A DNA stretch of 64,000 nt from Maribacter sp. (lineage in GTDB: Bacteria; Bacteroidota; Bacteroidia; Flavobacteriales; Flavobacteriaceae): the NCBI GenBank assembly GCA_011050675.1, contig DRFI01000030.1, forward strand, positions 1 to 64,000, written 5' to 3'. Position numbers and translations under genes: made by a program. Positions within the stretch are counted from its first letter, which is position 1. Each line of letters starts with the position of its first letter. Below, piece after piece: positions 55,924 to 64,000 of this stretch. Below the pieces are notes generated by a model. That model had not been told where the DNA came from. It did not search any database and was given only the letters and a program-made list of their open reading frames with translations.

Positions 55924-57366
55924 ATGAAAAATAACATAAAATTATTAGTTCTTTTATTTTCGTTTGGGTTCTTTATGTCCTGCGATGATGAGTTGAATGA
56001 CCTACAACCGTTTGTAGAAGGAAATCCTGAAACATTTTTTACAAGTGTATCGGCATTCCAGAACGGTGTAGATGGAGCATACAGACAATTGTGGAATTAT
56101 TACTCAAGTACTGGATCGGGTTTACAAGGTATTCCAGATATTTTATCAGATAACGTAATTATTGCGCAGACAGGTAGACGTTCTAATCAAGATTTTTACA
56201 ATTACAGATATGTAGCTGGTACAGGTGGTGCAATTGATTTGTACTGGAGTGAAGCTTACGAGGCTGTAAACGTTGCCAACTTGGTAATTGCTCAAATTGA
56301 TAACTTAGGTGACGGTGCTGAAAAGGACAACATCTTAGGGCAGGCTTTAGCGATTAGAGCTTGGGCACATTTCGATTTAGTTAGAGTTTATGGTAAAATA
56401 CCAACACAGTCTGCAGATGCTAACGCTTCTTTAGGTGTTGTATATATTAAAGTAGAAGATGGTGATACAGAAGATCCTTTTGCTGAACCAGCTAGAGAAA
56501 CTGTTGCTAGTAACTATGCTGAGATTATAGGCGATTTAGAAAGAGCTAGCCAGTTAATTGGGGAAGATAATGGTCAAGGAAAATTAAACACCGATGGTGT
56601 TTATGGTCTTTTATCTAGAGTATATCTTTACAATGGTGAGTACCAAAAAGTAATTGATGCTGCTGATGAGGTAAGTGTACCTTTGGCTACAGCGGAAGAA
56701 CTTGAAGGTGTGTATACGGATGCTAATGAAGCTGGTATTGTTGTTAAGTTGGCAATTAATACATCTTCTGAAAGTGGTGGTAACAATGTTGGTGTTTTAT
56801 ATAGCCAATCTAATGCCACGTCTACGATTTCTGAGTATGTATTCGATTTTGATTTTTTCAATAGTATTGACGAAGATGATCAGAGAAGAGATGTTATTTC
56901 TTTTGTAGGGTTAAATTCAGATAATCAATACAACGCTATCTCAAAATTTTTAGGAGAAACAGGTCAAGTTAACGGTCGTGTTGATGTTAAAGTTTTGCGT
57001 GCTGCAGAAGTTTTATTGAATAAAGCAGAAGCACAGTTTGAGTTAGGTCAAGATGCTTTATCTACACTTAATCAGCTTAGAGATTTAAGATATGTATCTT
57101 ATGCTGGTGGTGAAGCAGGATCTGCACTAGAAGATGCTATTCAATTTGAAAGAAGAGTTGAGTTATCTTTTGAAGGACATAGATTCTTTGATTTGAAACG
57201 TCGTGGTGAACCTGTAATGCGTTCTACTATGGGTGACATTATTGATGGTTCTGGAACTTCTCCTGATTTTCCAACTTTAGCTGCTGATAATTTCAGATTT
57301 CAATTGCCAATTCCAATCGCAGAAATCAATGCTAACCAAAACATAGTTCAGAATCCTGGCTATTAA
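55924..57366 (+). CDS. SusD/RagB-type outer-membrane lipoprotein
   Basis: 480 residues: lipoprotein signal (FGFFMSC), TPR-like helical domain, and usual SusD parts: NGVDGAYRQLWNYY, AIRAWAHFDLVRVYG, VLRAAEVLLNKAEAQFELGQDALSTLNQLRDLRY, FERRVELSFEGHRFFDLKRRGEPV. It is the lid lipoprotein that binds substrate on top of the SusC barrel. Twenty bases after the SusC gene, so same operon. Confidence 0.96.
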   Translation: MKNNIKLLVLLFSFGFFMSCDDELNDLQPFVEGNPETFFTSVSAFQNGVDGAYRQLWNYYSSTGSGLQGIPDILSDNVIIAQTGRRSNQDFYNYRYVAGTGGAIDLYWSEAYEAVNVANLVIAQIDNLGDGAEKDNILGQALAIRAWAHFDLVRVYGKIPTQSADANASLGVVYIKVEDGDTEDPFAEPARETVASNYAEIIGDLERASQLIGEDNGQGKLNTDGVYGLLSRVYLYNGEYQKVIDAADEVSVPLATAEELEGVYTDANEAGIVVKLAINTSSESGGNNVGVLYSQSNATSTISEYVFDFDFFNSIDEDDQRRDVISFVGLNSDNQYNAISKFLGETGQVNGRVDVKVLRAAEVLLNKAEAQFELGQDALSTLNQLRDLRYVSYAGGEAGSALEDAIQFERRVELSFEGHRFFDLKRRGEPVMRSTMGDIIDGSGTSPDFPTLAADNFRFQLPIPIAEINANQNIVQNPGY

Positions 57367-57379
57367 AATTTAAATGATT

Positions 57380-58111
57380 ATGAAAAAATATATTTTAATA
57401 ATTGCAGTACTATTTGCTTTTGTTTCTTGTGAAGAAGAGTCAATAGTATTTGATAAGGAAAACGGTCAAACCGGTGTTTCTTTTGCAACAACAGCGTATA
57501 ACGTTTCTGTACCTACAGAAGGTTTAGGGATAGAAGTACCTGTAAATGTAACTACGGTTTCTACTACAGATAGAACATTTGATGTTTCTGTTGATGATGC
57601 TACAGTTGGTGGTGCTGCTAACTATGCAGTTGGGTCTGTGACTATTCCCGCTGGTGAATATACAGGTATTTTAAATGTTTCTTTAAACTTTGATCCTTTG
57701 ACAGAAGGTGAAGTTTACTCACTTATTGTAAACCTTACGGCTCCGGCTGGTGGTGTAGCTTTTGATGAAACTCTTGAGATAGAATACTTCAAAGAGATTA
57801 TTTGTAACGATATTGTTGTTACGGTGAATACCGATTTATACGGTGAAGAGACTAGTTGGGAAATTACAGATGCAGATGGTACTGTAGTAGCAGCTGCTGG
57901 TCCTTTTGGTCGTGGTGTAGAAACTCATGTTGAAGAAGTATTTTTAGAAGATGGATGTTATACATTCACTATTTTCGATGCTTATGGAGATGGTCAAGTA
58001 GATGGTACTGTTACTGGTAATTATACAATTACATGTTCAATATTGAACGTTCTTGATGGTGGTGGAGCATTTGGTGCTTCTGAAGCTAAAGAGTTTTGTA
58101 TAAATCAATAG
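57380..58111 (+). CDS. Lipoprotein with Calx-beta-like domain in the SusCD operon
   Basis: 243 residues from ATG 57380 (a preceding ATG at 57374 gives two more residues). Lipoprotein signal (AVLFAFVSC, lipid Cys 16). Residues about 30-135 look like a Calx-beta-type sandwich (TYNVSVPTEGLGIEVPVNVTTVS.TDRTFDVSVDD), and about 140-235 like a pre-peptidase or CUB-type domain with aspartates (TFTIFDAYGDGQVDG). Thirteen bases after SusD, so likely a surface substrate-binding protein of the same system. Confidence 0.78.
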   Translation: MKKYILIIAVLFAFVSCEEESIVFDKENGQTGVSFATTAYNVSVPTEGLGIEVPVNVTTVSTTDRTFDVSVDDATVGGAANYAVGSVTIPAGEYTGILNVSLNFDPLTEGEVYSLIVNLTAPAGGVAFDETLEIEYFKEIICNDIVVTVNTDLYGEETSWEITDADGTVVAAAGPFGRGVETHVEEVFLEDGCYTFTIFDAYGDGQVDGTVTGNYTITCSILNVLDGGGAFGASEAKEFCINQ

Positions 58112-58143
58112 TGACATAATTACACTCATTATTTAATTTATTT

Positions 58144-58180
58144 AAAATCAGGCTGAAGCAATTTAGCCTGATTTTTTTTT
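58144..58180 (+). terminator. Terminator of the SusCD operon
   Basis: Arm AAATCAGGCT with inverse AGCCTGATTT and a long T-run. Confidence 0.85.
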
Positions 58181-58235
58181 AGATTAAGTTTTACCATTTT
58201 TCAACGACAAATTAAACAACCAATTATACCTAGTT

Positions 58236-59624
58236 ATGAAACATAAATTATTATTAGGCTTTATAGTTCTTTTCTTAATCAGTACAATTTCATCATGTAC
58301 TTCAGATAACGATGTTACCAATGAGCAAGAAGAGGTAAATCCAGAAGAAGAAGTTGTCGAAGAAGAGGAGGTTGAACCCGAAATTCCTATTGAGATAGTT
58401 TATCCAATTGAAGGGGAAACAGGTAGTATCTTAATTAATGATAAAACATTGTCTAAAGAAGGTTATGTTTTGGTTAATGAAGCTACAGAAGATCGTGTGT
58501 ATTTAATGGAAAAAGATTCTGCAACTATTGTGCATGAATGGCAATTAGAATTTGGTTTAGGTAATGATGTAGAATTATTGCCAAATGGTAAATTGCTGGC
58601 ATCTCTTGGTGTTGAATCGCCAGATTTTAGTTTTGGTGGTTTCGGCGGGATTATTCAAATTATTAATCCAGATAGTTCTATAGATTGGGAGTTTAGGTAT
58701 GCCAATGAAGAGCACTTAATACATCATGATGTTGAAATGTTACCTAATGGTAATGTTTTGGCTATTGTATGGACGGCAAGAAATCAAGTAGCTTTAAATG
58801 AAATTGGGTATTTAGGAGAAGAGGAAAATGTGTATACTGAATCTATTATTGAGGTTGATCCTAATACAAACGAAATTGTATGGCTTTGGGATTCTTGGGA
58901 TCATATTGTTCAGGATACTGATGATACAAAACTTCATTATGGAATTGTAAGCGAAAATCCAGAACGCATCAATATAAATTATATAGATGTGCTAAGGGAA
59001 AGTGTTTCGCCAGATGGTGACATTATGCATGCCAATGGTTTTGACTATGATGAGGAGAATGATTTAATTTATTTTAGCGTCAACAACTTTAGTGAGATAT
59101 GGGTTATTGACCATAGTACTACAATTGAACAAGCTAAAACTAACACTGGCGGACTTTATAATAAAGGAGGAGATTTAGTCTACAGATTTGGAAATCCTAC
59201 AGCATACAATAATACCTTTGGAGAACGTTTGTTTTATAATAATCATTTTCCAAATATTTTGGAAAACGATGTTCCTGGTGACGGAAATATTTTGGTATAT
59301 GGTAACGGTAACGGTGATTCAAAACAATCGGTAGTATATGAATTAGATATACCTGCAGAGTTTAGTTTACAGGTTAATACTAATAATGAGTTGGATGTAG
59401 TTTGGAACTACACAAGAGATGGTTTGTATTCGCCGAGAGTTTCTGGCGCAATTCGTTTACCTAATGGGAATACATTAATTACTTCGGCGTCTTTAGGGTT
59501 TATCGAAGTTACAAACGAGAAGCAAATTGCATGGGAATTTGAAGGAACAGGTTTTTATTGGAGATCATACCATTATAGCTTAGACAGTACTGCCACATCG
59601 TTTTTAAATAGTGAAACACCATAA
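58236..59624 (+). CDS. Aryl-sulfate sulfotransferase-like lipoprotein
   Basis: 462 residues: lipoprotein signal (ISTISSC), an acidic stretch rich in Glu (about 27-50), and a six-bladed propeller of the ASST type (LMEKDSATIVHEWQLEFGLGNDVELLPNGKLLASL, HHDVEMLPNGNVLAIVWTARN, ...). The His in HHDVE and 'HANGFDYDEENDLIYFSVNNFSEIWVIDHST' resemble the active region of bacterial aryl-sulfate sulfotransferases, which move sulfate between phenols. Own promoter region of about 125 bases after the SusCD terminator. Activity is inferred. Confidence 0.82.
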   Translation: MKHKLLLGFIVLFLISTISSCTSDNDVTNEQEEVNPEEEVVEEEEVEPEIPIEIVYPIEGETGSILINDKTLSKEGYVLVNEATEDRVYLMEKDSATIVHEWQLEFGLGNDVELLPNGKLLASLGVESPDFSFGGFGGIIQIINPDSSIDWEFRYANEEHLIHHDVEMLPNGNVLAIVWTARNQVALNEIGYLGEEENVYTESIIEVDPNTNEIVWLWDSWDHIVQDTDDTKLHYGIVSENPERININYIDVLRESVSPDGDIMHANGFDYDEENDLIYFSVNNFSEIWVIDHSTTIEQAKTNTGGLYNKGGDLVYRFGNPTAYNNTFGERLFYNNHFPNILENDVPGDGNILVYGNGNGDSKQSVVYELDIPAEFSLQVNTNNELDVVWNYTRDGLYSPRVSGAIRLPNGNTLITSASLGFIEVTNEKQIAWEFEGTGFYWRSYHYSLDSTATSFLNSETP

Positions 59625-59752
59625 ATATCTAAAATGATACATTGGTGAAGATTAAATTCAATGAGTAAAATAAGAATTACTTATTTAAGTTTTTAATAAC
59701 ATTATTTTAAAGTCTTAATACAAAATAAACAATTAAATTGAAAAAAAAATTC

Positions 59753-60463
59753 ATGAATAAAATTTTAAAAAAATTTACAATAGTTACAATTATAGCTTTA
59801 GTTTTTAATACTGCTTATGCGCAAAATGCATATTCGCCAGTACCTGAAGAAGGTATTGTAAATTTTGTTACTAGTAATACTGAAATAGAACCTTCGAAAG
59901 CTAAGGGTACTCCTTATTTAAATGAAGATTTTGTACACGGAGAAGTTATTGTTGACGATAAAGTTAAAGAAGTTGGTAAGATGCGCTATAACGCGTACAG
60001 AAATGAGGTTGAAATATTAGATAACATTTCTAAAGATTCTTACTATTCACTTTTAAAGCGTGCTTACATAAAAGTTGAAATAGATGGTAAGAATTATAGT
60101 ATCTACACATACGTTGATTCAAATGAGTCAATAAAGACAAGCTATTTTACTGATTTAAATAAAGGAGCTTTAAAGCTTTTGTTTAAACCTGAAGCTTTAT
60201 TAAAGCAAGCACGTAGCCCAAGCACATCATATGAAAAATATGTGCCGCCAACATATGTTTGGAATAGTTCTTATTATATGTTAGACGAAACAAATGCAAA
60301 TGCAGAAAATCATGCGGTTAAGGTGCGATTAACGAAAAAAAGTATTTTGGACTTTACAGGTGCTCAAAAAGAAGAAATGAAATTATATGTGAAGGAAAAT
60401 AAATTAAACCTTCGTCAAGAAGCAGATGTAGTAATCTTTCTTAATTATTACAATTCTCTTTAA
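59753..60463 (+). CDS. Secreted protein of unknown function
   Basis: 236 residues from ATG 59753 with signal peptide MNKILKKFTIVTIIALVFNTAYAQ. Mature part: YLNEDFVHGEVIVDDKVKEVGKMRYNAYRNEVEIL and strongly charged beta-type sequence, GALKLLFKPEALLKQARSPSTSYEKYVPPTYVW. I recognise this pattern from many flavobacterial secreted proteins without a named function. It follows the ASST-like gene with 128 bases between. Confidence 0.72.
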   Translation: MNKILKKFTIVTIIALVFNTAYAQNAYSPVPEEGIVNFVTSNTEIEPSKAKGTPYLNEDFVHGEVIVDDKVKEVGKMRYNAYRNEVEILDNISKDSYYSLLKRAYIKVEIDGKNYSIYTYVDSNESIKTSYFTDLNKGALKLLFKPEALLKQARSPSTSYEKYVPPTYVWNSSYYMLDETNANAENHAVKVRLTKKSILDFTGAQKEEMKLYVKENKLNLRQEADVVIFLNYYNSL

Positions 60464-60482
60464 GTTAGATATTATTTTTAAA

Positions 60483-60519
60483 AAAAGCCAAAGATGCTAT
60501 TGCATCTTTGGCTTTTTTA
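60483..60519. terminator. Bidirectional terminator
   Basis: Arm AAAAGCCAAAGATGC with exact inverse and a short loop TATT; A/T runs; between convergent genes ending at 60463 and 60526. Confidence 0.9.
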
Positions 60520-60525
60520 TTTTGA

Positions 60526-61251
60526 TTACTCTATCCTAAATTCAAATAATTCAGAGATAGAAGAATTGTCGAAGGAATCTTTTGTGATAACCTTCCAATA
60601 GTATGTGTTACCTGAGGCAACAGTTGCTTCTATGTTAGATTCGGTTGTTTCGCCTAAGGATGCCGTAGGTATTTCGGTGGTATCGAACATAATTTCATAA
60701 GAGACAATATCATCATCAACATCTGATGCGGTCCATTCTAAAGTAATAGTTGTACTAGAACTTGTTACTGTAGATCCTCTTTGTGGGCTAATAGCAATTG
60801 CAGGAAAAGGCGCATAATTTTCTATACCTTGTCCCTGATTATAAAAAGACCATGTATCACTAGTTGCTCTAGTAGATGTGCCATTAGCAAGAGAAATCAC
60901 ATACCATTCATAAGGTGTGCCTCTATTAATACTAATGTCTTTCTCATTGGTATTAGAAATCGCGGTTGTTACACTTCCTGTATTTAAATTCTTAAGCTTA
61001 ATTTCATAAGAATCTGTATTCTCTGCAGCTGACCATTCAAAAGTAACTGTACTTTTTGTTTCGTCGTTAGTGCTTACAACTCCTTCGTTACATTCCGTAT
61101 TGTCTTCTGGGAATATTAAACTTGCTGCATCTGGGTCTAGTACAACTGGTACTATAGGGTCAACAGGGGCGTCATTATCAGATCCACCACCACAAGAAGT
61201 TAGTAGTAAATTAAACAGAACGATATAGTATGTATATTTTAATATTTTCAT
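60526..61251 (-). CDS. Lipoprotein with fibronectin type III-like domains
   Basis: 241 residues: signal with lipid Cys (LLLTSCGGGSDND), acidic linker, then two FN3-like units: VTFEWSAAENTDSYEIKLKNLNTG...YEWYVISLANG and ITLEWTASDVDDDIVSYEIMFDTTE...YYWKVITKDSFDNSS. The start overlaps the stop of the T9SS protein gene by four bases, so it is likely translated together with it. Confidence 0.85.
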   Translation of the reverse strand: MKILKYTYYIVLFNLLLTSCGGGSDNDAPVDPIVPVVLDPDAASLIFPEDNTECNEGVVSTNDETKSTVTFEWSAAENTDSYEIKLKNLNTGSVTTAISNTNEKDISINRGTPYEWYVISLANGTSTRATSDTWSFYNQGQGIENYAPFPAIAISPQRGSTVTSSSTTITLEWTASDVDDDIVSYEIMFDTTEIPTASLGETTESNIEATVASGNTYYWKVITKDSFDNSSISELFEFRIE

Positions 61252-64000
61252 TTTCTTATAATTTTGTAATTAGAAAGTGTACTGCCAGATTTTACATTTA
61301 ATAGATAAATTCCGGTAGCTAGGCCTTCAACACTTAGCTTGATTTCGTTATTAGATGGCTTCATGTTTTTAGATAAAACACTTGTGCCATTTACATTATA
61401 AAGTGATATGGTTATTTCAGGTGCAGCTTCCGCTCCAAGATAGATGGTTAAATCGCCTCCTTCTATTGGGTTCGGATATATAAATAAAGCATCGCTTAGA
61501 ACAACTTTTTCAGTAAATACTCCTTGGCAATCTAAACCTGTTTTAACTGATATTAATGTAGATGGATCTTCTAAGGGCAGTGTAATTTCTTTAGCTGTGG
61601 TAGAATACATTTTATCATTCAAGAAGATTGTATATAATTCACCTCCAGATAACTTAAGTGTTACCTCATTGTTTAGTGAATTTATCTTTGCGGATACAGA
61701 CAATGCATCTGGTTCAGAAATAGTAAGGTCAAAACATGCTTGATAATCAGCTTGCCCTTCAACCGTTACACATAATTGATAATTGCCAGAAGCTAAATCC
61801 GTAAATGTATTTTCTTCGGTAAAGCTGGCGTTTGTAGATCCATCTGAATTTGTTAGAACTGCATTATAGTTAAAGGATGTGTTTGCGGCAGTTATAGAAA
61901 TACTACCATTATTACTTATACTACAACCTTCGCCTGTTGTTTGAATCTGAAAGTTGGTATTTGGCAAAGAAAATACTTCACAACCATCAACATTTACTAT
62001 TGTACCATTTGGTGTGTCATCGCAAAGATCTATATCGTTTGGTACACCATCATTGTCACTATCATTATCACAAGTATTACCAATACCGTCTAAATCATCA
62101 TCTTCTTGATTTGGGTTGGCTAGTAATGGACAATTATCATCAATATCTAAAATACCATCATTGTCATCATCGGTATCACAAACATCACCATCACCATCAT
62201 TATCGGTATCCAATTGATCAGCATTAGCTATTAATGGGCAATTATCAGCGACATCTAAAATACCATCGTCATCATCGTCATCATCATCTGGTAAGCCATC
62301 AACAACAAAATCATCAATAATTACACCTTCTTGAGTTACTGCAGGGTCAGATTGAAAAACGATTCTGAATAAAACATTGGTTTCCCCAGTAAGATTTTGT
62401 TCTCCATTGGTAGCGTTTAAATTAAAATCATAAGCGTACGCTGTCATTTCTATGTTCTCACCTGTCCATTGTGCTCCAGGGCAATTTTGGCAATCGTCCG
62501 CTTCTTCAGAAAGTGCGTTGGTTCTATTGCTGTTATACCAATTTGGTTCACTATCGATATTTCCTAATATGTCCCAATTACCACCACCGTCAATTGAATA
62601 TTCAACATACAAGACATCAAAGTTTAATTCTAGGTCATAAGCCATATTAAATTTTAGAACAGGAGCTATAATAGTAGTCATGTCATAGCAATTACTCAAG
62701 AGGATAGCTTTGGTACTGTTTGGGTGATCGCCACTTAAATTTGTGCCGTATACATTAGTACCCGAAGTTGATGTATTCAATTTTATTCCCGTTGGGATAC
62801 CTTTTTGCCAAACATTTTCAGAATTACCATCATTATATGTAATTAATGATTCTTCTTCATTCTCAAAAGTATTCACCGTGCCACCAGAGCCAGGTTCATT
62901 TAAAAAGAACCTGTTTTGTAATGTGTTATTATCATTATAAGTGTCATTGGCAATAGTTGCGGTTAACTCTATTGTAGAGGTGCCAAAAGCAATTGTGGAT
63001 TCTAATGGTAATTCAATTATGGCAGTCTCATTGCTTAAAAGATTACCGGTCCAAGTAAAGGTTTGAGTGGAGTTTTCGTTAATCGAATATTCAATATCCA
63101 CTTCTGTAATTGCATTAATACCTTGGTTTTCTACCGTCGCCGTAGGTATGAAACTGCTACATAGAACTTCATTAGATGTTGGTGTTATTGAAACCAATCT
63201 AATTTCATCATCAGGAATTTGAATAGGTATTGTTGATTCCCATACACCTCTACCGTATGTGGAAGCAATAATTTTCTCTCCATCTAAATTGATTTCAATA
63301 TCACTGATTGCAACATTTGGTAGGTTGGTGTAGTATTCTTCCCATTCGGTCAAAGTATCATCCAATCTGTAAACACCTAAACTGGTACCTACATATATAG
63401 GGTTATCTGTATGTCTACCTTGATGTGCTATAGAGAAAAAGGCTTGGTCTGTAGGTATGTCATAAGTTATATTTTCAGAAGTTGTCTCTGTTTCTCCAAT
63501 GGTAACCTTGAATACACCTCTCTCAGTTGGTTGGTCACTTAGAGCAAGTCCTACTCTATTGGAAGTAGTTAAGTAAATTATATTACTGTCGTTTGAGTTA
63601 ATCGCCATATCTGAAATTTCAGAATCCATAACTTTTATCAAGCTGAAAGTGACACCTCCATTTCTACTTCTGTAAAGTATATTACTTTCTGCAGCGAAAA
63701 TAGTTTCGGGATTTTGTGGATCTATTTCTAAATCATCAATATTTCCTGTACCTATAGATGAAGACATTTTAGTCCATTCATTGTTCTCTAATTTATATAG
63801 AGCGTCAAAACCGGCGTAAACATTGCCGTCAGATCCTACAGCTAATGGTGTAATCCAATTTCCTTGAATTGTATTTCCATTGGCATCGTTAGGTGCGCCA
63901 ACTACGCCCACGGATTGACCGGAGTCCGAAGAAATAAATAAACTTCCGCCAAACTGAACGAATCCATAAACCAAACTACTATTGTTTGGATCTATTTCAT
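61248..64000 (-). CDS. Large T9SS-exported protein (5' end outside window)
   Basis: At least 917 residues; the frame is open through position 64000. From the N-terminal side: BNR/sortilin-like repeats (SSDSGQSVGVVG, NILYRSRNGGVTFSLI, KIIASTYGRGVWESTIP), a CARDB-like sandwich, a domain of jelly-roll type with YDLELNFDVLYVEYSIDGGGNWDIL, thrombospondin type 3 calcium repeats (DDDDDDDDGILDVADNCPLIANADQLDTDNDGDGDVCD, about three copies), an SprB-type repeat region, and a T9SS type A signal at the end (FIYPNPIEGG...SLYNVNGTSVLSKNM...LATGIYLLNVKSG). A secreted surface protein, perhaps an adhesin. Confidence 0.9.
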   Translation of the reverse strand, partial: EIDPNNSSLVYGFVQFGGSLFISSDSGQSVGVVGAPNDANGNTIQGNWITPLAVGSDGNVYAGFDALYKLENNEWTKMSSSIGTGNIDDLEIDPQNPETIFAAESNILYRSRNGGVTFSLIKVMDSEISDMAINSNDSNIIYLTTSNRVGLALSDQPTERGVFKVTIGETETTSENITYDIPTDQAFFSIAHQGRHTDNPIYVGTSLGVYRLDDTLTEWEEYYTNLPNVAISDIEINLDGEKIIASTYGRGVWESTIPIQIPDDEIRLVSITPTSNEVLCSSFIPTATVENQGINAITEVDIEYSINENSTQTFTWTGNLLSNETAIIELPLESTIAFGTSTIELTATIANDTYNDNNTLQNRFFLNEPGSGGTVNTFENEEESLITYNDGNSENVWQKGIPTGIKLNTSTSGTNVYGTNLSGDHPNSTKAILLSNCYDMTTIIAPVLKFNMAYDLELNFDVLYVEYSIDGGGNWDILGNIDSEPNWYNSNRTNALSEEADDCQNCPGAQWTGENIEMTAYAYDFNLNATNGEQNLTGETNVLFRIVFQSDPAVTQEGVIIDDFVVDGLPDDDDDDDDGILDVADNCPLIANADQLDTDNDGDGDVCDTDDDNDGILDIDDNCPLLANPNQEDDDLDGIGNTCDNDSDNDGVPNDIDLCDDTPNGTIVNVDGCEVFSLPNTNFQIQTTGEGCSISNNGSISITAANTSFNYNAVLTNSDGSTNASFTEENTFTDLASGNYQLCVTVEGQADYQACFDLTISEPDALSVSAKINSLNNEVTLKLSGGELYTIFLNDKMYSTTAKEITLPLEDPSTLISVKTGLDCQGVFTEKVVLSDALFIYPNPIEGGDLTIYLGAEAAPEITISLYNVNGTSVLSKNMKPSNNEIKLSVEGLATGIYLLNVKSGSTLSNYKIIRK

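Noticed and set aside
62245..62280. ATC-rich low-complexity DNA as a repeat element
   Set aside because: It encodes the run of Asp in the calcium-binding thrombospondin type 3 repeats of the exported protein.

Overview
This is an AT-rich chromosomal window from a member of the Bacteroidota, almost certainly a marine Flavobacteriaceae (Maribacter/Zobellia-like by inference). The signs are a SusC/SusD pair, a type IX secretion C-terminal signal, many 'SC' lipoprotein signal peptides, flavobacterial families such as GSCFA, DUF4230, DUF5522 and YgcG/LemA, near absence of Shine-Dalgarno sequences, and an initiator tRNA of normal bacterial type.

Positions 1-10575 are accessory DNA beside tRNA-fMet (10599-10671). 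Next to the tRNA lies a phage-type tyrosine recombinase (9225-10544) with two small genes. Further in is a second, different tyrosine recombinase (6365-7495). Beyond its 3' end lies an array of at least eight one- or two-gene cassettes (1-6282), all read on the minus strand. They are separated by seven imperfectly palindromic elements of about 123-126 or 186-190 bp. Each element begins AAC-N6-GTATA and ends TATAC-N3-GTT on the plus strand (one is diverged). Each cassette carries its own 9-10 base end sequence, present as exact reverse complements on its two sides. This is the arrangement expected of integron cassettes (attC sites, GTT crossover, circular intermediate). Yet the recombinase lacks the extra segment typical of IntI, carries an unusual N-terminal extension, and is co-oriented with the cassettes. 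Two perfect AT-rich palindromes sit where attI should be. I regard this integron-like system as the main discovery of the window. Cargo includes a HEPN-like protein with an RNxxxxH motif, a DJ-1/PfpI-like lipoprotein, a possible SMI1/KNR4-like protein, a DinB/DUF1572-like protein and several secreted proteins.

Positions 10672-31913 are mostly housekeeping: AGCS symporter, era, a NeuD-like acetyltransferase, der, a YgcG/TPM/LemA/MerR/M23 operon, alaS, a decayed secreted-protein gene, a TPR/GSCFA/DUF4230 operon, aromatic amino acid hydroxylase with a divergent Lrp regulator, and an ACC-deaminase-like/glucosaminidase/hemL operon.

Positions 31932-52630 hold a very large envelope-polysaccharide-type gene interrupted by three in-frame stop codons without a frameshift, then a zinc metalloprotease, a DASS transporter, lysS, a GDSL hydrolase, a thioredoxin-like protein, a LuxR-type membrane regulator, a YqaE-like peptide, lipB, two collagen-like lipoproteins, a TapB-like protein, a large lipoprotein and rnhB.

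Positions 52838-64000 carry SusC, SusD, a lipoprotein, an aryl-sulfate sulfotransferase-like lipoprotein, a secreted protein, and a fibronectin-III lipoprotein coupled to a large T9SS-exported protein that runs off the window.
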